Shown: in pieces, positions 1 through 6,193 of the stretch
Layout of the letters: each line of letters begins with the position of its first letter
How positions within the stretch are numbered: the first letter of the stretch is position 1
From: Nitrospirota bacterium
GTDB taxonomy: Bacteria; Nitrospirota; Thermodesulfovibrionia; Thermodesulfovibrionales; SM23-35
Assembly (NCBI GenBank): GCA_029883145.1
Contig: JAOUJR010000067.1
Location: 1-8,383 of the forward strand
Reading direction: 5' to 3'
Length of the DNA: 8,383 nt
Program-made: the position numbers and the translations under genes
Notes under the pieces: model-generated
What the model was told of the DNA's origin: nothing
What the model saw: only the letters and a program-made list of their open reading frames with translations
Database searches by the model: none

Positions 1-2
1 CA

Positions 3-137
3 CTTGACATTAACCATTACGTGGTGACGAAGGCTCTTGATGGATTGTTTCTCGTGCTTGGTGACGAGGAGCGCAAGATCCGTACAAACCCGGCAGCCAG
101 AGTCACAGACCTCCTGAAAGAAGTATTTTCAAAGTAA
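3..137 (+). CDS. DUF4197 family protein, C-terminal fragment
   Basis: Only the last 44 codons are in the window; the gene enters from the left edge and ends at TAA 135-137. The visible peptide contains VTKALDGLF, then an acidic/basic stretch (DEERKIR), then [14 protein letters not shown] at the end. This arrangement is typical of the C terminus of DUF4197 proteins, a family of small, often exported bacterial proteins of unknown function. A signal peptide cannot be assessed because the N terminus is missing. The next gene begins 23 bases downstream on the same strand, so this is probably the upstream member of the DUF6125-like/corA/cstA operon. The family call rests on my recollection of the conserved tail and is fairly confident; the function is unknown. 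Confidence 0.72.
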   Translation, partial: LDINHYVVTKALDGLFLVLGDEERKIRTNPAARVTDLLKEVFSK

Positions 138-160
138 AAGAGGAGTGGGATGGAGGTGAT

Positions 161-682
161 ATGGATTTAACAAATTTTGAAAAGATGGAAGCTCCCCAGC
201 TTCGAAGCTACCTTGAATTTCTCCTCTGGCATTACAGGGTAGTAGATGCCTTCTGGTTCATCTATGTTGGAGAGCGCTTTGGTCAGCCAGTTGCAGAGCG
301 TATCAATGAACAAGTCTGGGCACGTGTCGCCGGAATGGCTGCAAAAGATATTCTCTCACGCTTTCAGATTCAAGAAAAAGGTCTAAGAGGTTTCGTAAAA
401 GCTCTGAATCTTTTCCCCTGGCGTATAATCGCAGGCTATCATATCCATGAAGAAGAGAACCAGGTGATTATATCTGTTCCTTCCTGCCCCACTCAGGAGG
501 CACGGCTCCGGAGAGGACTGGAAGAGTTTGTATGCAAGGAAATGCACAGGGGTGAGTTTATCAACTTCGCCCAACAGGTAGATGAACGCATTCGTGTCGA
601 ATGCCTCTTTGCCCCGCCTGATCCCCATCCCAAGGAAATGTTCTGTCAGTGGCGCTTTTATCTTGAGGAAAATACAGGTTAA
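161..682 (+). CDS. DUF6125-like four-cysteine protein of unknown function
   Basis: This 173-residue soluble protein has no signal peptide or membrane segment. The start is supported by GGAGGTGAT immediately upstream (152-160). The N-terminal part has an aromatic-rich helix ([17 protein letters not shown], about 18-34) followed by ERFG and a predicted helical region. The C-terminal half holds four cysteines (C109, C125, C148, C162) in the contexts [32 protein letters not shown] and FCQWRF, which look like conserved metal- or cofactor-binding or disulfide positions. The pattern resembles DUF6125 and, more loosely, the family of L-2-amino-thiazoline-4-carboxylic acid hydrolase-like and V4R-type sensor or reductase domains. 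I do not recognise a biochemical function. It sits 24 bases upstream of corA in the same direction, so the two are probably co-transcribed, but that does not fix a role. Confidence 0.75.
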   Translation: MDLTNFEKMEAPQLRSYLEFLLWHYRVVDAFWFIYVGERFGQPVAERINEQVWARVAGMAAKDILSRFQIQEKGLRGFVKALNLFPWRIIAGYHIHEEENQVIISVPSCPTQEARLRRGLEEFVCKEMHRGEFINFAQQVDERIRVECLFAPPDPHPKEMFCQWRFYLEENTG

Positions 683-706
683 GCTGTACAAGAGAGGTGA
701 ATTGTC

Positions 707-1774
707 ATGCAAAGACTCATTAAGAAAAGAGCAAAAAAGGCTGGTCTTCCTCCAGGGACACTTATTCATATCGGGGAGAAGAAGACTGATGAAATAAAGA
801 TTACTGCAGTCGATTACGACGAGACACTTTTTCAGGAAAAAGAATTAAAGACGATCGTGGAATGTTTTCCTTACAAAGACAAACCTGCCATAACATGGAT
901 TAATGTAGACGGTGTGCATCAGATTGAGACCTTAGAAAAACTTGGTGATTGCTTTGGATTGCATCCTCTTGTCCTTGAAGACATTCTGAACACCGACCAA
1001 CGTACGAAAATAGAGGATTACGGTGACTATATTTATATCGTTTTGAAAATGCTTTATTACAACAACTCAAGCACTGAGACGGTTACAGAGCAGATAAGTC
1101 TGATCCTTGGACAGAATTTTGTCCTCTCTTTTCAAGAAGGGATAAAAGGAGATATTTTTAATCAAGTGAGAGAGCGAATCAGAAACGGTAAAGGTCGCAT
1201 AAGAAAAATGGGAGCTGATTATCTTGTTTACACTTTGTTAGATACAATAATTGACAACTATTTTATAATCCTTGAAAAACTCGGAGAGAAAATAGAGTTC
1301 CTTGAAGACGAATTAGTGACGAATCCAACTCCGGCAACCTTACAGATAATTCACAATTTAAAGAGAGACATGATATTTCTGCGTAAGTCGGTCTGGCCTT
1401 TACGGGAAGTAATCAGTGTCATGGAAAGAGGAGAATCACCACTTGTTCAGGAAACGACTGGCTTATATCTGAGAGATGTTTACGACCATACAATTCATGT
1501 AATCGACACAATAGAGACATTCAGAGAAATGCTTTCCGGGATGCTCGATGTGTATCTCTCAAGTATCAGTAATAAACTGAATTCGATAATGAAGGTATTG
1601 ACTATTATTGCGACGATATTCATGCCGCTCACTTTCCTTGCAGGAGTTTATGGAATGAACTTCAAATATATGCCTGAACTCGAGTGGCGCTGGGGTTATC
1701 CTATAGTGTTACTCTTCATGTTCAGTATTGGTATTTCCATGCTCATTTATTTCAAGAAGAAAAAATGGATGTAA
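707..1774 (+). CDS. corA: Magnesium/cobalt transport protein CorA
   Basis: This 355-residue inner-membrane protein belongs to the CorA/MIT family, pentameric channels that pass Mg2+ (also Co2+ and Ni2+) into the cytoplasm. The large N-terminal cytoplasmic domain (about 1-285) ends in a long helical stalk. TM1 (about 295-315) carries the signature YGMNF at 315-319, whose GMN forms the selectivity entrance. It is followed by the periplasmic loop MPEL, TM2 (WGYPIVLLFMF onward) and a basic C-terminal tail (KKKKWM). Length and tail match the well-studied Thermotoga maritima type rather than the shorter enterobacterial CorA. The ATG at 707 follows AGAGGTG at 693-699. It lies 24 bases after the DUF6125-like gene and 18 bases before the cstA-like gene. 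The family call is very secure; the transported ion in vivo is inferred. Confidence 0.96.
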   Translation: MQRLIKKRAKKAGLPPGTLIHIGEKKTDEIKITAVDYDETLFQEKELKTIVECFPYKDKPAITWINVDGVHQIETLEKLGDCFGLHPLVLEDILNTDQRTKIEDYGDYIYIVLKMLYYNNSSTETVTEQISLILGQNFVLSFQEGIKGDIFNQVRERIRNGKGRIRKMGADYLVYTLLDTIIDNYFIILEKLGEKIEFLEDELVTNPTPATLQIIHNLKRDMIFLRKSVWPLREVISVMERGESPLVQETTGLYLRDVYDHTIHVIDTIETFREMLSGMLDVYLSSISNKLNSIMKVLTIIATIFMPLTFLAGVYGMNFKYMPELEWRWGYPIVLLFMFSIGISMLIYFKKKKWM

Positions 1775-1792
1775 TTAAGGGAATAATAGATT

Positions 1793-3490
1793 GTGATTAG
1801 CCTCCTGGTTTTTGTTGTGATAGTGATATTCTTAGCAAGCTATCTTTTTTATGGCAGATTTTTATCCAAACAGATGAGATTGGACGATTCCCGTCCGACA
1901 CCTGCATGCCGGTTAAACGACGGAGTTGATTTTGTTCCGGCAAAACCTACCCTTCTTTTAGGTCAACATTTTTCTGCAATCTCAGCAGCAGGTCCAATTG
2001 TAGGGCCAATTCTTGCATGTATCTGGTTCGGCTGGCTGCCTGCGGTACTGTGGATTATAATCGGCGCAGCATTCATCGGCGGGGTACAAGATTTTTCAAG
2101 TCTCGTTGCCTCGATAAGACATAAGGCAGCATCTATTGGCGAGATTGTAAAACTCCATATGTCCCGCACATCGCATATTCTTTTTCTTATATTTGTCTGG
2201 TTCGCGTTAATTTATGCCATCATTACATTTACTGATATCACTGCCCAGACATTTAAGACGATCACTGAAGGAATGGCTTTTGGTCCAGGGGTGGCTGCCT
2301 CGTCGATACTTTACCTTTTACTCGGATTAATTATGGGAATCTTGTTATACAGATTTAAGCTTAAACTCTGGCTTGCTACATTGATATTTTTGCCTTTGGT
2401 ATTGATTATCGTATGGGTTGGTCCACGATTACCTCAGCCAATCATCTCTTTTCTCTCAGATATATCCATAAAACAATGGGATATTTTTCTTTTAGTTTAT
2501 TGTTTTATTGCATCAGTTATACCAATGTGGTTATTACTCCAACCAAGGGGTTATCTTGGAGGCTGGTTACTCTATCTGACAATATTTATTGGCTTGATTG
2601 GAGCTTTATTTGGCGGTTTCAGAATAGAATATCCTGCATTGAATATTGAAGGGTTGAGAAGTCTGGATAATGGTAAATTAATTTTTCCTGTCCTCTTTAT
2701 CACAGTTGCCTGCGGTGCATGCTCAGGATTCCATGGAATAGTAAGTTCTGGCACTACCTCTAAGCAGCTTCTTAAAGAATCAAATGCACTGCCAATAGGT
2801 TACGGAGCAATGCTTCTTGAGGGATTGGTAGCTATTCTGGCATTGGCAACGGTCATCATGATACCAAAGGGAGCAGACATCCTTAAAACAGACCCTAATC
2901 TTATTTATGCCAATGGGATTGCCAGCTATTTGGGCCTTGTGGGAGTGGGTTTTAGTATTGCTTTTCCGTTCGCTCTCCTTGCGTTCTCTACTTTTGTGTA
3001 CGATACCCTCGATGTATGTACAAGGCTTGCACGATATATATTCCAGGAACTCACGGGCTGGGAAACAAGAATTGGTGGCTTCTTTGCTGCATTAATCAGT
3101 TTAGCTCTTCCCTTTGCATTCCTTACACTTACCAAAGAAAAAGGTTATCTGGTCGCATGGCCCATTTTTGGAACAAGCAATCAATTGCTCGCCAGCCTGA
3201 TACTCCTGGCAATATCTGTGTGGTTAATCAAGGGCGGGAAGAATGCACTCTATTCTATCCTCCCGATGATATTCATGGTAGGGATGACCTTATGGTCTTT
3301 GATACATTTAGTTGTACCTTTTTTGAACTCACTCCCTGACGTGTTCAAGGGTGTGCCCATGAAACCCGATACATTAATCCTCGGCATTTGTGGAATTATT
3401 CTCTTAATTCTGAGCGTGCTGTTGATTTTTGAGGCAATAAGGGTATTGGTGCTCACGCCAAAAGAGAAAAAGAAAGCAGAAAAGATCTGA
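1793..3490 (+). CDS. cstA: CstA-family carbon starvation/peptide-pyruvate transporter
   Basis: This 565-residue polytopic membrane protein is hydrophobic almost throughout. Family hallmarks are LLLGQHF (54-60) followed by SAAGPIVGP (64-72), CSGFHGIVSSGTTSKQ (310-325), TLDVCTRLAR (405-414) and FGTSNQLLA (459-467). The first two belong to the CstA domain; the later ones fall in the C-terminal CstA/5TM region. It is shorter than Escherichia coli CstA (about 700 residues), like the compact homologues of many anaerobes. Characterised relatives take up peptides or pyruvate (CstA, BtsT), so uptake of a small carboxylate or peptide is the likely role; the substrate is not determined by sequence. The start is GTG with a modest AAGGGA (1777-1782) upstream, and the open frame supports no better in-frame start. 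It ends the corA-linked operon. The tail is basic (KEKKKAEK). Confidence 0.93.
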   Translation: MISLLVFVVIVIFLASYLFYGRFLSKQMRLDDSRPTPACRLNDGVDFVPAKPTLLLGQHFSAISAAGPIVGPILACIWFGWLPAVLWIIIGAAFIGGVQDFSSLVASIRHKAASIGEIVKLHMSRTSHILFLIFVWFALIYAIITFTDITAQTFKTITEGMAFGPGVAASSILYLLLGLIMGILLYRFKLKLWLATLIFLPLVLIIVWVGPRLPQPIISFLSDISIKQWDIFLLVYCFIASVIPMWLLLQPRGYLGGWLLYLTIFIGLIGALFGGFRIEYPALNIEGLRSLDNGKLIFPVLFITVACGACSGFHGIVSSGTTSKQLLKESNALPIGYGAMLLEGLVAILALATVIMIPKGADILKTDPNLIYANGIASYLGLVGVGFSIAFPFALLAFSTFVYDTLDVCTRLARYIFQELTGWETRIGGFFAALISLALPFAFLTLTKEKGYLVAWPIFGTSNQLLASLILLAISVWLIKGGKNALYSILPMIFMVGMTLWSLIHLVVPFLNSLPDVFKGVPMKPDTLILGICGIILLILSVLLIFEAIRVLVLTPKEKKKAEKI

Positions 3491-3506
3491 TCTCTTTATT
3501 CCTCAC

Positions 3507-3535
3507 TTGAGTTTATGTGCAGAATGATTTATAGT
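3507..3535 (+). promoter_or_regulatory. Sigma-70-type promoter of the toxin-antitoxin operon
   Basis: A -35 like TTGAGT (3507-3512) and a -10 TATAGT (3530-3535) are separated by 17 bases, which is optimal. Transcription would begin near 3542, giving a short leader before the AGGAGG ribosome site (3557-3562) of the antitoxin gene. The promoter lies in the 79-base gap after the CstA-like gene, so the module probably has independent expression. Identified by eye. Confidence 0.6.
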
Positions 3536-3550
3536 ATGATTAATTCATAC
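3534..3550. promoter_or_regulatory. Palindromic operator candidate of the toxin-antitoxin operon
   Basis: The perfect 6-base arms GTATGA (3534-3539) and TCATAC (3545-3550) flank a 5-base centre, TTAAT. The palindrome overlaps the end of the -10 element and the expected transcription start. A further copy of the half-site ATGATT occurs at 3524-3529, exactly 12 bases before the ATGATT at 3536-3541. Ribbon-helix-helix antitoxins bind short palindromic or repeated half-sites over their own promoter, so autoregulation by the downstream antitoxin is the natural inference. Binding itself is not shown. Confidence 0.55.
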
Positions 3551-3569
3551 CATCACAGGAGGTATTCAG

Positions 3570-3806
3570 ATGGCAACTGCAGTGAAAAAGACGATATCCC
3601 TTCCGCCGGAACTCGCAGAAGAAATTGAAATGAGAGCAGAAGAAGAAGGCAAGACCATAAGCGCGGTGGTTCAGGAAGCCTTGAGAAACGCAAGAAAGGA
3701 GAGGCTTAAGAAAGAATTATACCAGATTCAGAGCTACTGGAGCCGCAAGGCAAAAGAAAAAGGCATTCTCACTGAAAAAGACCTTGAGAGATTGCTTAAA
3801 AAGTGA
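3570..3806 (+). CDS. Ribbon-helix-helix (CopG-like) antitoxin
   Basis: This is a 78-residue protein. Residues about 5-12 (VKKTISLP) form the predicted beta-strand that contacts DNA. They are followed by helix A (PELAEEIEMRAEEEG) and helix B (KTISAVVQEALRNARKER), the standard CopG/Arc/MetJ ribbon-helix-helix fold. The charged C-terminal part (about 45-78) is the expected toxin-binding tail. ATG 3570 follows a perfect AGGAGG with 7-base spacing. The stop overlaps the toxin start in GTGA (3803-3806), so translation is coupled. It likely neutralises the PIN toxin next door and represses the promoter at 3507-3535 through the palindrome there. Fold and pairing are clear; the specific antitoxin subfamily is not assigned. 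Confidence 0.88.
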   Translation: MATAVKKTISLPPELAEEIEMRAEEEGKTISAVVQEALRNARKERLKKELYQIQSYWSRKAKEKGILTEKDLERLLKK

Positions 3807-4195
3807 AACTGGTATTTGATTCGAATATCTTTATTTCAGCGATTGTAATTCCTCACAGTAAAGCCGAGAAGGCGCTTTTAAAAATAATTGATGGAAATGA
3901 CTTGTTAATAATCTCCAGAGAAATTATCAATGAGGTCTTATCAGTGCTTTCCACAAAATTTTATCGTGACAGAGAGGCCATAAGCCATGTAGCCTTTTAT
4001 CTTTCAGAGCTTGCTCAAATAGTAGCGCCGACCAAGAGGCTCCGTGTTTTAAAAGATGATCCTGACAACAGAGTGCTTGAGTGTGCGTTATATGGTAAGG
4101 CTGACGCAATAGTGACCGGAGATAAAGAAATGCTAAAACTCAAAGAATGTGAAGGCATAAAGATTATAAGTTTAAAAGAGTATCTGGAAATTTAG
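3803..4195 (+). CDS. PIN-domain toxin (putative endoribonuclease)
   Basis: This 130-residue protein is a single PIN domain of the 'putative toxin-antitoxin toxin component, PIN family' type (COG1569-like). The Mg2+-binding acidic residues are in place: D6 in VFDSNIFIS, E44 in REIINEVLS, D88 in DDPDNRVLECA and D107 in VTGDKEML. It is therefore expected to be catalytically intact and to cleave RNA. The GTG start at 3803 overlaps the antitoxin stop by 4 bases; no separate ribosome site is needed. VapC and related PIN toxins cleave tRNA or rRNA, but this subgroup's target is not evident. The frame is full length with no sign of decay, so the module is probably active. Confidence 0.9.
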   Translation: MKLVFDSNIFISAIVIPHSKAEKALLKIIDGNDLLIISREIINEVLSVLSTKFYRDREAISHVAFYLSELAQIVAPTKRLRVLKDDPDNRVLECALYGKADAIVTGDKEMLKLKECEGIKIISLKEYLEI

Positions 4196-4231
4196 ATGAT
4201 GCTATGAAATCAGATAAAGAAAAGACAACTG

Positions 4232-4250
4232 AAGGTTTCAAGACAACCTT
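4232..4250. terminator. Weak hairpin between convergent genes, possible terminator
   Basis: AAGGTT (4232-4237) and AACCTT (4245-4250) form a 6-base stem with a 7-base loop in the 119-base gap between the PIN toxin (+) and the cytochrome remnant (-). On the minus strand it is followed after about 7 bases by a T-rich stretch (TCTTTTCTTT); on the plus strand there is no T run. A terminator for the minus-strand operon is plausible but weak. The rest of 4196-4314 shows no gene; the only start-containing frame (4204-4263, 19 codons) looks like chance. Confidence 0.2.
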
Positions 4251-4314
4251 ATATAGTCTATGAACCAGAGACTCGAGAAGTCAAAAACGAAAAATATATG
4301 CTCTCAGTATCACC

Positions 4315-4770
4315 TCATTTCTTCCCCATGGGCATAGACAACTTGTTCAGTTGTTCTTTTGTAAGAGGTTTGCCAAAGCTTGAGTAATGCACCACAGGCG
4401 CAGCCGGATTCTCGATCGGTACCCATTTGCCATCCTGATAATTTTGATATACAGAATCATAGGTCACTCCATCCATGACAGGGATAACACCCATCACATT
4501 TTTTACTGCTCCTTTTTCAAACCAGGTCAGGTTCAATTTGCCGTTTTGGACCTTTTTTATAATCTCTGTTCGATGACAATCTTCGCACTTTCTTCCTGCC
4601 TTCGTAATGGAGTGGCTGTTTTGTGGTGCAAACATAAGGAATGTCTTATTACCCTCTACAACGAATGTCTGCATGTTCGCTGATGTCACTTTGTTATTAT
4701 AGTTCATCAGAAATACCCAACCTGCAAGTGGAATGGCAACCGGTTCCCCTTTCTTGATAAAAGACTCCAT
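4315..4770 (-). CDS. C-terminal part of the interrupted cytochrome
   Basis: This is a 151-codon open frame following the in-frame TGA. Its first ATG (4770) is simply the methionine after the CSNCH motif, and there is no convincing ribosome site, so independent translation is unlikely. It contains one haem site (CEDCH, 62-66 of this piece) in the context AGRKCEDCHRTEI. A stretch follows that looks like an extracytoplasmic beta-rich domain (KLNLTWFEKGAVKNVMGVIP, then DGVTYDSVYQ). It has no signal peptide of its own and would not be exported or loaded with haem if made alone. The frame upstream of ATG 4770 remains open in the same phase to 4902 apart from TGA 4807-4809, and encodes CGKCH and CSNCH. 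Confidence 0.6.
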   Translation of the reverse strand: MESFIKKGEPVAIPLAGWVFLMNYNNKVTSANMQTFVVEGNKTFLMFAPQNSHSITKAGRKCEDCHRTEIIKKVQNGKLNLTWFEKGAVKNVMGVIPVMDGVTYDSVYQNYQDGKWVPIENPAAPVVHYSSFGKPLTKEQLNKLSMPMGKK

Positions 4771-4886
4771 ATGGCAGTTGGAACAACTGACAACATGGCG
4801 TACATGTCACGATTTACAGTCTAACTTTGCTCCATGGACGTTGTGGGAGACGCTTGGTTTAACAGACGCATGGCACTTCCCGCACG

Positions 4887-5363
4887 TTATATCCAATGCC
4901 TCTTTTGTTTTGCAGATTTGTATTCCGTACCGTCACCGTGTACCTCTCTTGCGGTATGACAATTCATACATTGCATCCCCTTTGCAGCATGAACATCAAT
5001 TTGGTTCATGGCCTTGTCCATTTCTATAACGGCAGCTGCTCGTTTATGGCATTTAAGGCAAACTTCCTGGTTCCGGGCAGCTTTTGTTGAATAGGCAAGT
5101 TTTCCATTGATAGTGGTTTTATGGCATGAATCGCAAGAAGGCACATGACAGTTCTGACAGTAGAGCTTAGAGTAAGGAATGCCGGTAATGGTTTCCAAGC
5201 CGCCATTAGCCTTGTCATACCAGTAGGCCATCCCCCTGGCAGTATGGTGTAAACTTGAGTTGAAAAAAGAAACTTCTTTTTTGGTTTCCTCTGAGTGTGC
5301 CCGTCCATACAAATTAACAGCTACAAAGCTTACTGCTAATAGAATAATGAACACCTTTTTCAT
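4887..5363 (-). CDS. N-terminal part of the interrupted cytochrome: signal peptide and four haem sites
   Basis: This is the 158-residue product if the sequence is taken literally. The signal peptide has a basic start (MKK), a hydrophobic core (VFIILLAVSFVAV) and a likely cleavage after A-H-S at residue 24. Next comes a stretch found in related multihaem proteins (RGMAYWYDKANGGLE, 43-57; TGIPYSKL, 60-67), then CQNCH (69-73), CDSCH (77-81), CLKCH (102-106) and CMNCH (132-136). The extra histidines H39, H40, H125 and H142 could be distal haem ligands. The last residues (about 153-158, ending in RHWI) are out of frame with the rest of the gene. Whether this tetrahaem fragment is stable or used cannot be judged. 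Confidence 0.7.
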   Translation of the reverse strand: MKKVFIILLAVSFVAVNLYGRAHSEETKKEVSFFNSSLHHTARGMAYWYDKANGGLETITGIPYSKLYCQNCHVPSCDSCHKTTINGKLAYSTKAARNQEVCLKCHKRAAAVIEMDKAMNQIDVHAAKGMQCMNCHTAREVHGDGTEYKSAKQKRHWI

Positions 5364-6193
5364 GATGGCCCTCCATCACCTAATAAAATCTCTAAGAGCC
5401 TATCGAACTCATCGAGGGAATAATATTCAATTTCAATTTTTCCCCGTTTACCTTTATGAAATATTCGAACCTTTGTGCCGAGGCTTCTGATCAGCTTTTC
5501 TTCAAGTGATGAAATCTGAGGATCTTTAGTTGCTTTTACCTTTAGGGGCCTGGAGACCTTTTTAGTGAGCGCCTCAGTTTCTCTCACACTGAGACCCTTC
5601 TTGATAACCTTTCTTGCTGCATCTATCTGGTGAGACTTTCCTTCTATTGCAAGGATCGCTTTTGCATGTCCTATACTCAAAGAGCCATTATAAATAAGAG
5701 CTTTAATCTCTTCTGGCAGTTTCAAGAGCCTCAGGTAGTTGGAAATTGTTGCTCTATCCTTTCCTACCCTGTCAGAAAGCTCTTCCTGTGACAGGTTGAA
5801 TTCAGTAGTCAATCTTCTGAATGCCTCAGCAGTCTCGATGGGATTCAGGTCTTCCCTCTGGATGTTTTCTATAAGGGCTATTTCGAGAGAATCTTTTGAC
5901 GCAAAGTTTTTTATCAGCGCAGGGATTTTTTTAAGCCCTGCAAGCGCTGCTGCACGCCATCTGCGTTCACCGGTAATGAGCCTGAAGGTGCCATCTCCGA
6001 CACGTGACACAATTACAGGCTGGAGCACTCCTCTTTCTTTTATTGATGCCGCAAGTTCTTTCAGTGAATCATCCTTGAATGCCTTTCTCGGTTGATGTTC
6101 TCCTGGAAAGATACGGTCAATAGTTAAATAAATAACCTCTTCGCCCTTTTCAGGTATTAAGGCTTCAAGACCTTTGCCCAACGCCGTCTTCAT
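5360..6193 (-). CDS. parB: Chromosome partitioning protein ParB (CTPase DNA clamp)
   Basis: This 277-residue protein has the usual length for chromosomal ParB. The N terminus (KTALGKGLEALIP) is the segment that stimulates ParA ATPase. The ParB/Srx CTP-binding region includes QPRKAF (34-39), GERRWRAA (75-82) and ENIQRED (109-115). The helix-turn-helix for parS recognition lies near 134-156 (LSQEELSDRVGKDRATISNYL). The C-terminal about 45 residues form the dimerisation domain. The start at 6193 is set by AAGGAG (6206-6201) with 7-base spacing, inside the end of parA. ParB loads at parS, slides as a CTP-dependent clamp and works with ParA and SMC in origin segregation. No convincing parS site is visible in the window. 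Its stop overlaps the cytochrome start. Confidence 0.97.
   Translation of the reverse strand: MKTALGKGLEALIPEKGEEVIYLTIDRIFPGEHQPRKAFKDDSLKELAASIKERGVLQPVIVSRVGDGTFRLITGERRWRAAALAGLKKIPALIKNFASKDSLEIALIENIQREDLNPIETAEAFRRLTTEFNLSQEELSDRVGKDRATISNYLRLLKLPEEIKALIYNGSLSIGHAKAILAIEGKSHQIDAARKVIKKGLSVRETEALTKKVSRPLKVKATKDPQISSLEEKLIRSLGTKVRIFHKGKRGKIEIEYYSLDEFDRLLEILLGDGGPS

Larger units (their letters stand above)
4315..5363 (-). pseudogene. Octahaem-type c-type cytochrome interrupted by frameshift and TGA
   Basis: Read on the minus strand from ATG 5363 to TGA 4315, this is one gene broken twice. Adding one base in the A-rich tract at 4902-4911 and reading through TGA 4807-4809 restores a frame of about 349 codons. 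Restored, it has a Sec signal peptide and eight haem sites: CQNCH (69), CDSCH (77), CLKCH (102), CMNCH (132), CGKCH (161), CKS-stop-H (183), CSNCH (194) and CEDCH (260). The tail of about 85 residues beyond the last site carries no haem motif. It would be an exported electron-transfer protein, but its partner is unknown. Its ATG overlaps the parB stop (ATGA, 5360-5363) and GGAGGG lies just upstream. Both flanking pieces keep intact haem motifs and long open frames, so the lesions are either recent or errors in the sequence. A recoded TGA is a less likely alternative for the second lesion. Confidence 0.75.

Noticed and set aside
310..325. Second CACGTG core in the DUF6125-like gene
   Set aside because: The flanks are not palindromic and do not match parS; chance occurrence in coding sequence.
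383..769. Minus-strand 128-codon open frame opposite the DUF6125-like and corA genes
   Set aside because: It crosses the boundary of two well-supported plus-strand genes, has no ribosome site and no recognisable domain.
3478..3500. AGATC/GATCT self-complementary bases at the end of the CstA-like gene as a terminator
   Set aside because: The loop would be a single base and the T run is short and interrupted; no stable hairpin can form.
4204..4263. 19-codon open frame after the PIN toxin
   Set aside because: No ribosome site, no recognisable composition or motif, and it overlaps the weak hairpin between convergent genes.
4265..4290. Short inverted repeats around CTCGAG as a second terminator
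   Set aside because: Arms of only 4-5 bases and no adjacent T run on either strand that would mark a terminator.
4387..5090. Plus-strand open frames across the cytochrome region
   Set aside because: They are antisense shadows of the cytochrome; the minus strand carries haem motifs, a signal peptide and a ribosome site, and the plus-strand translations show no family features.
5998..6013. CACGTG-centred sequence inside parB resembling a parS site
   Set aside because: Only the core and the right half (ACACA) resemble the parS consensus; the left half (TCCGA) matches at one position of five, so it is not a credible ParB site.
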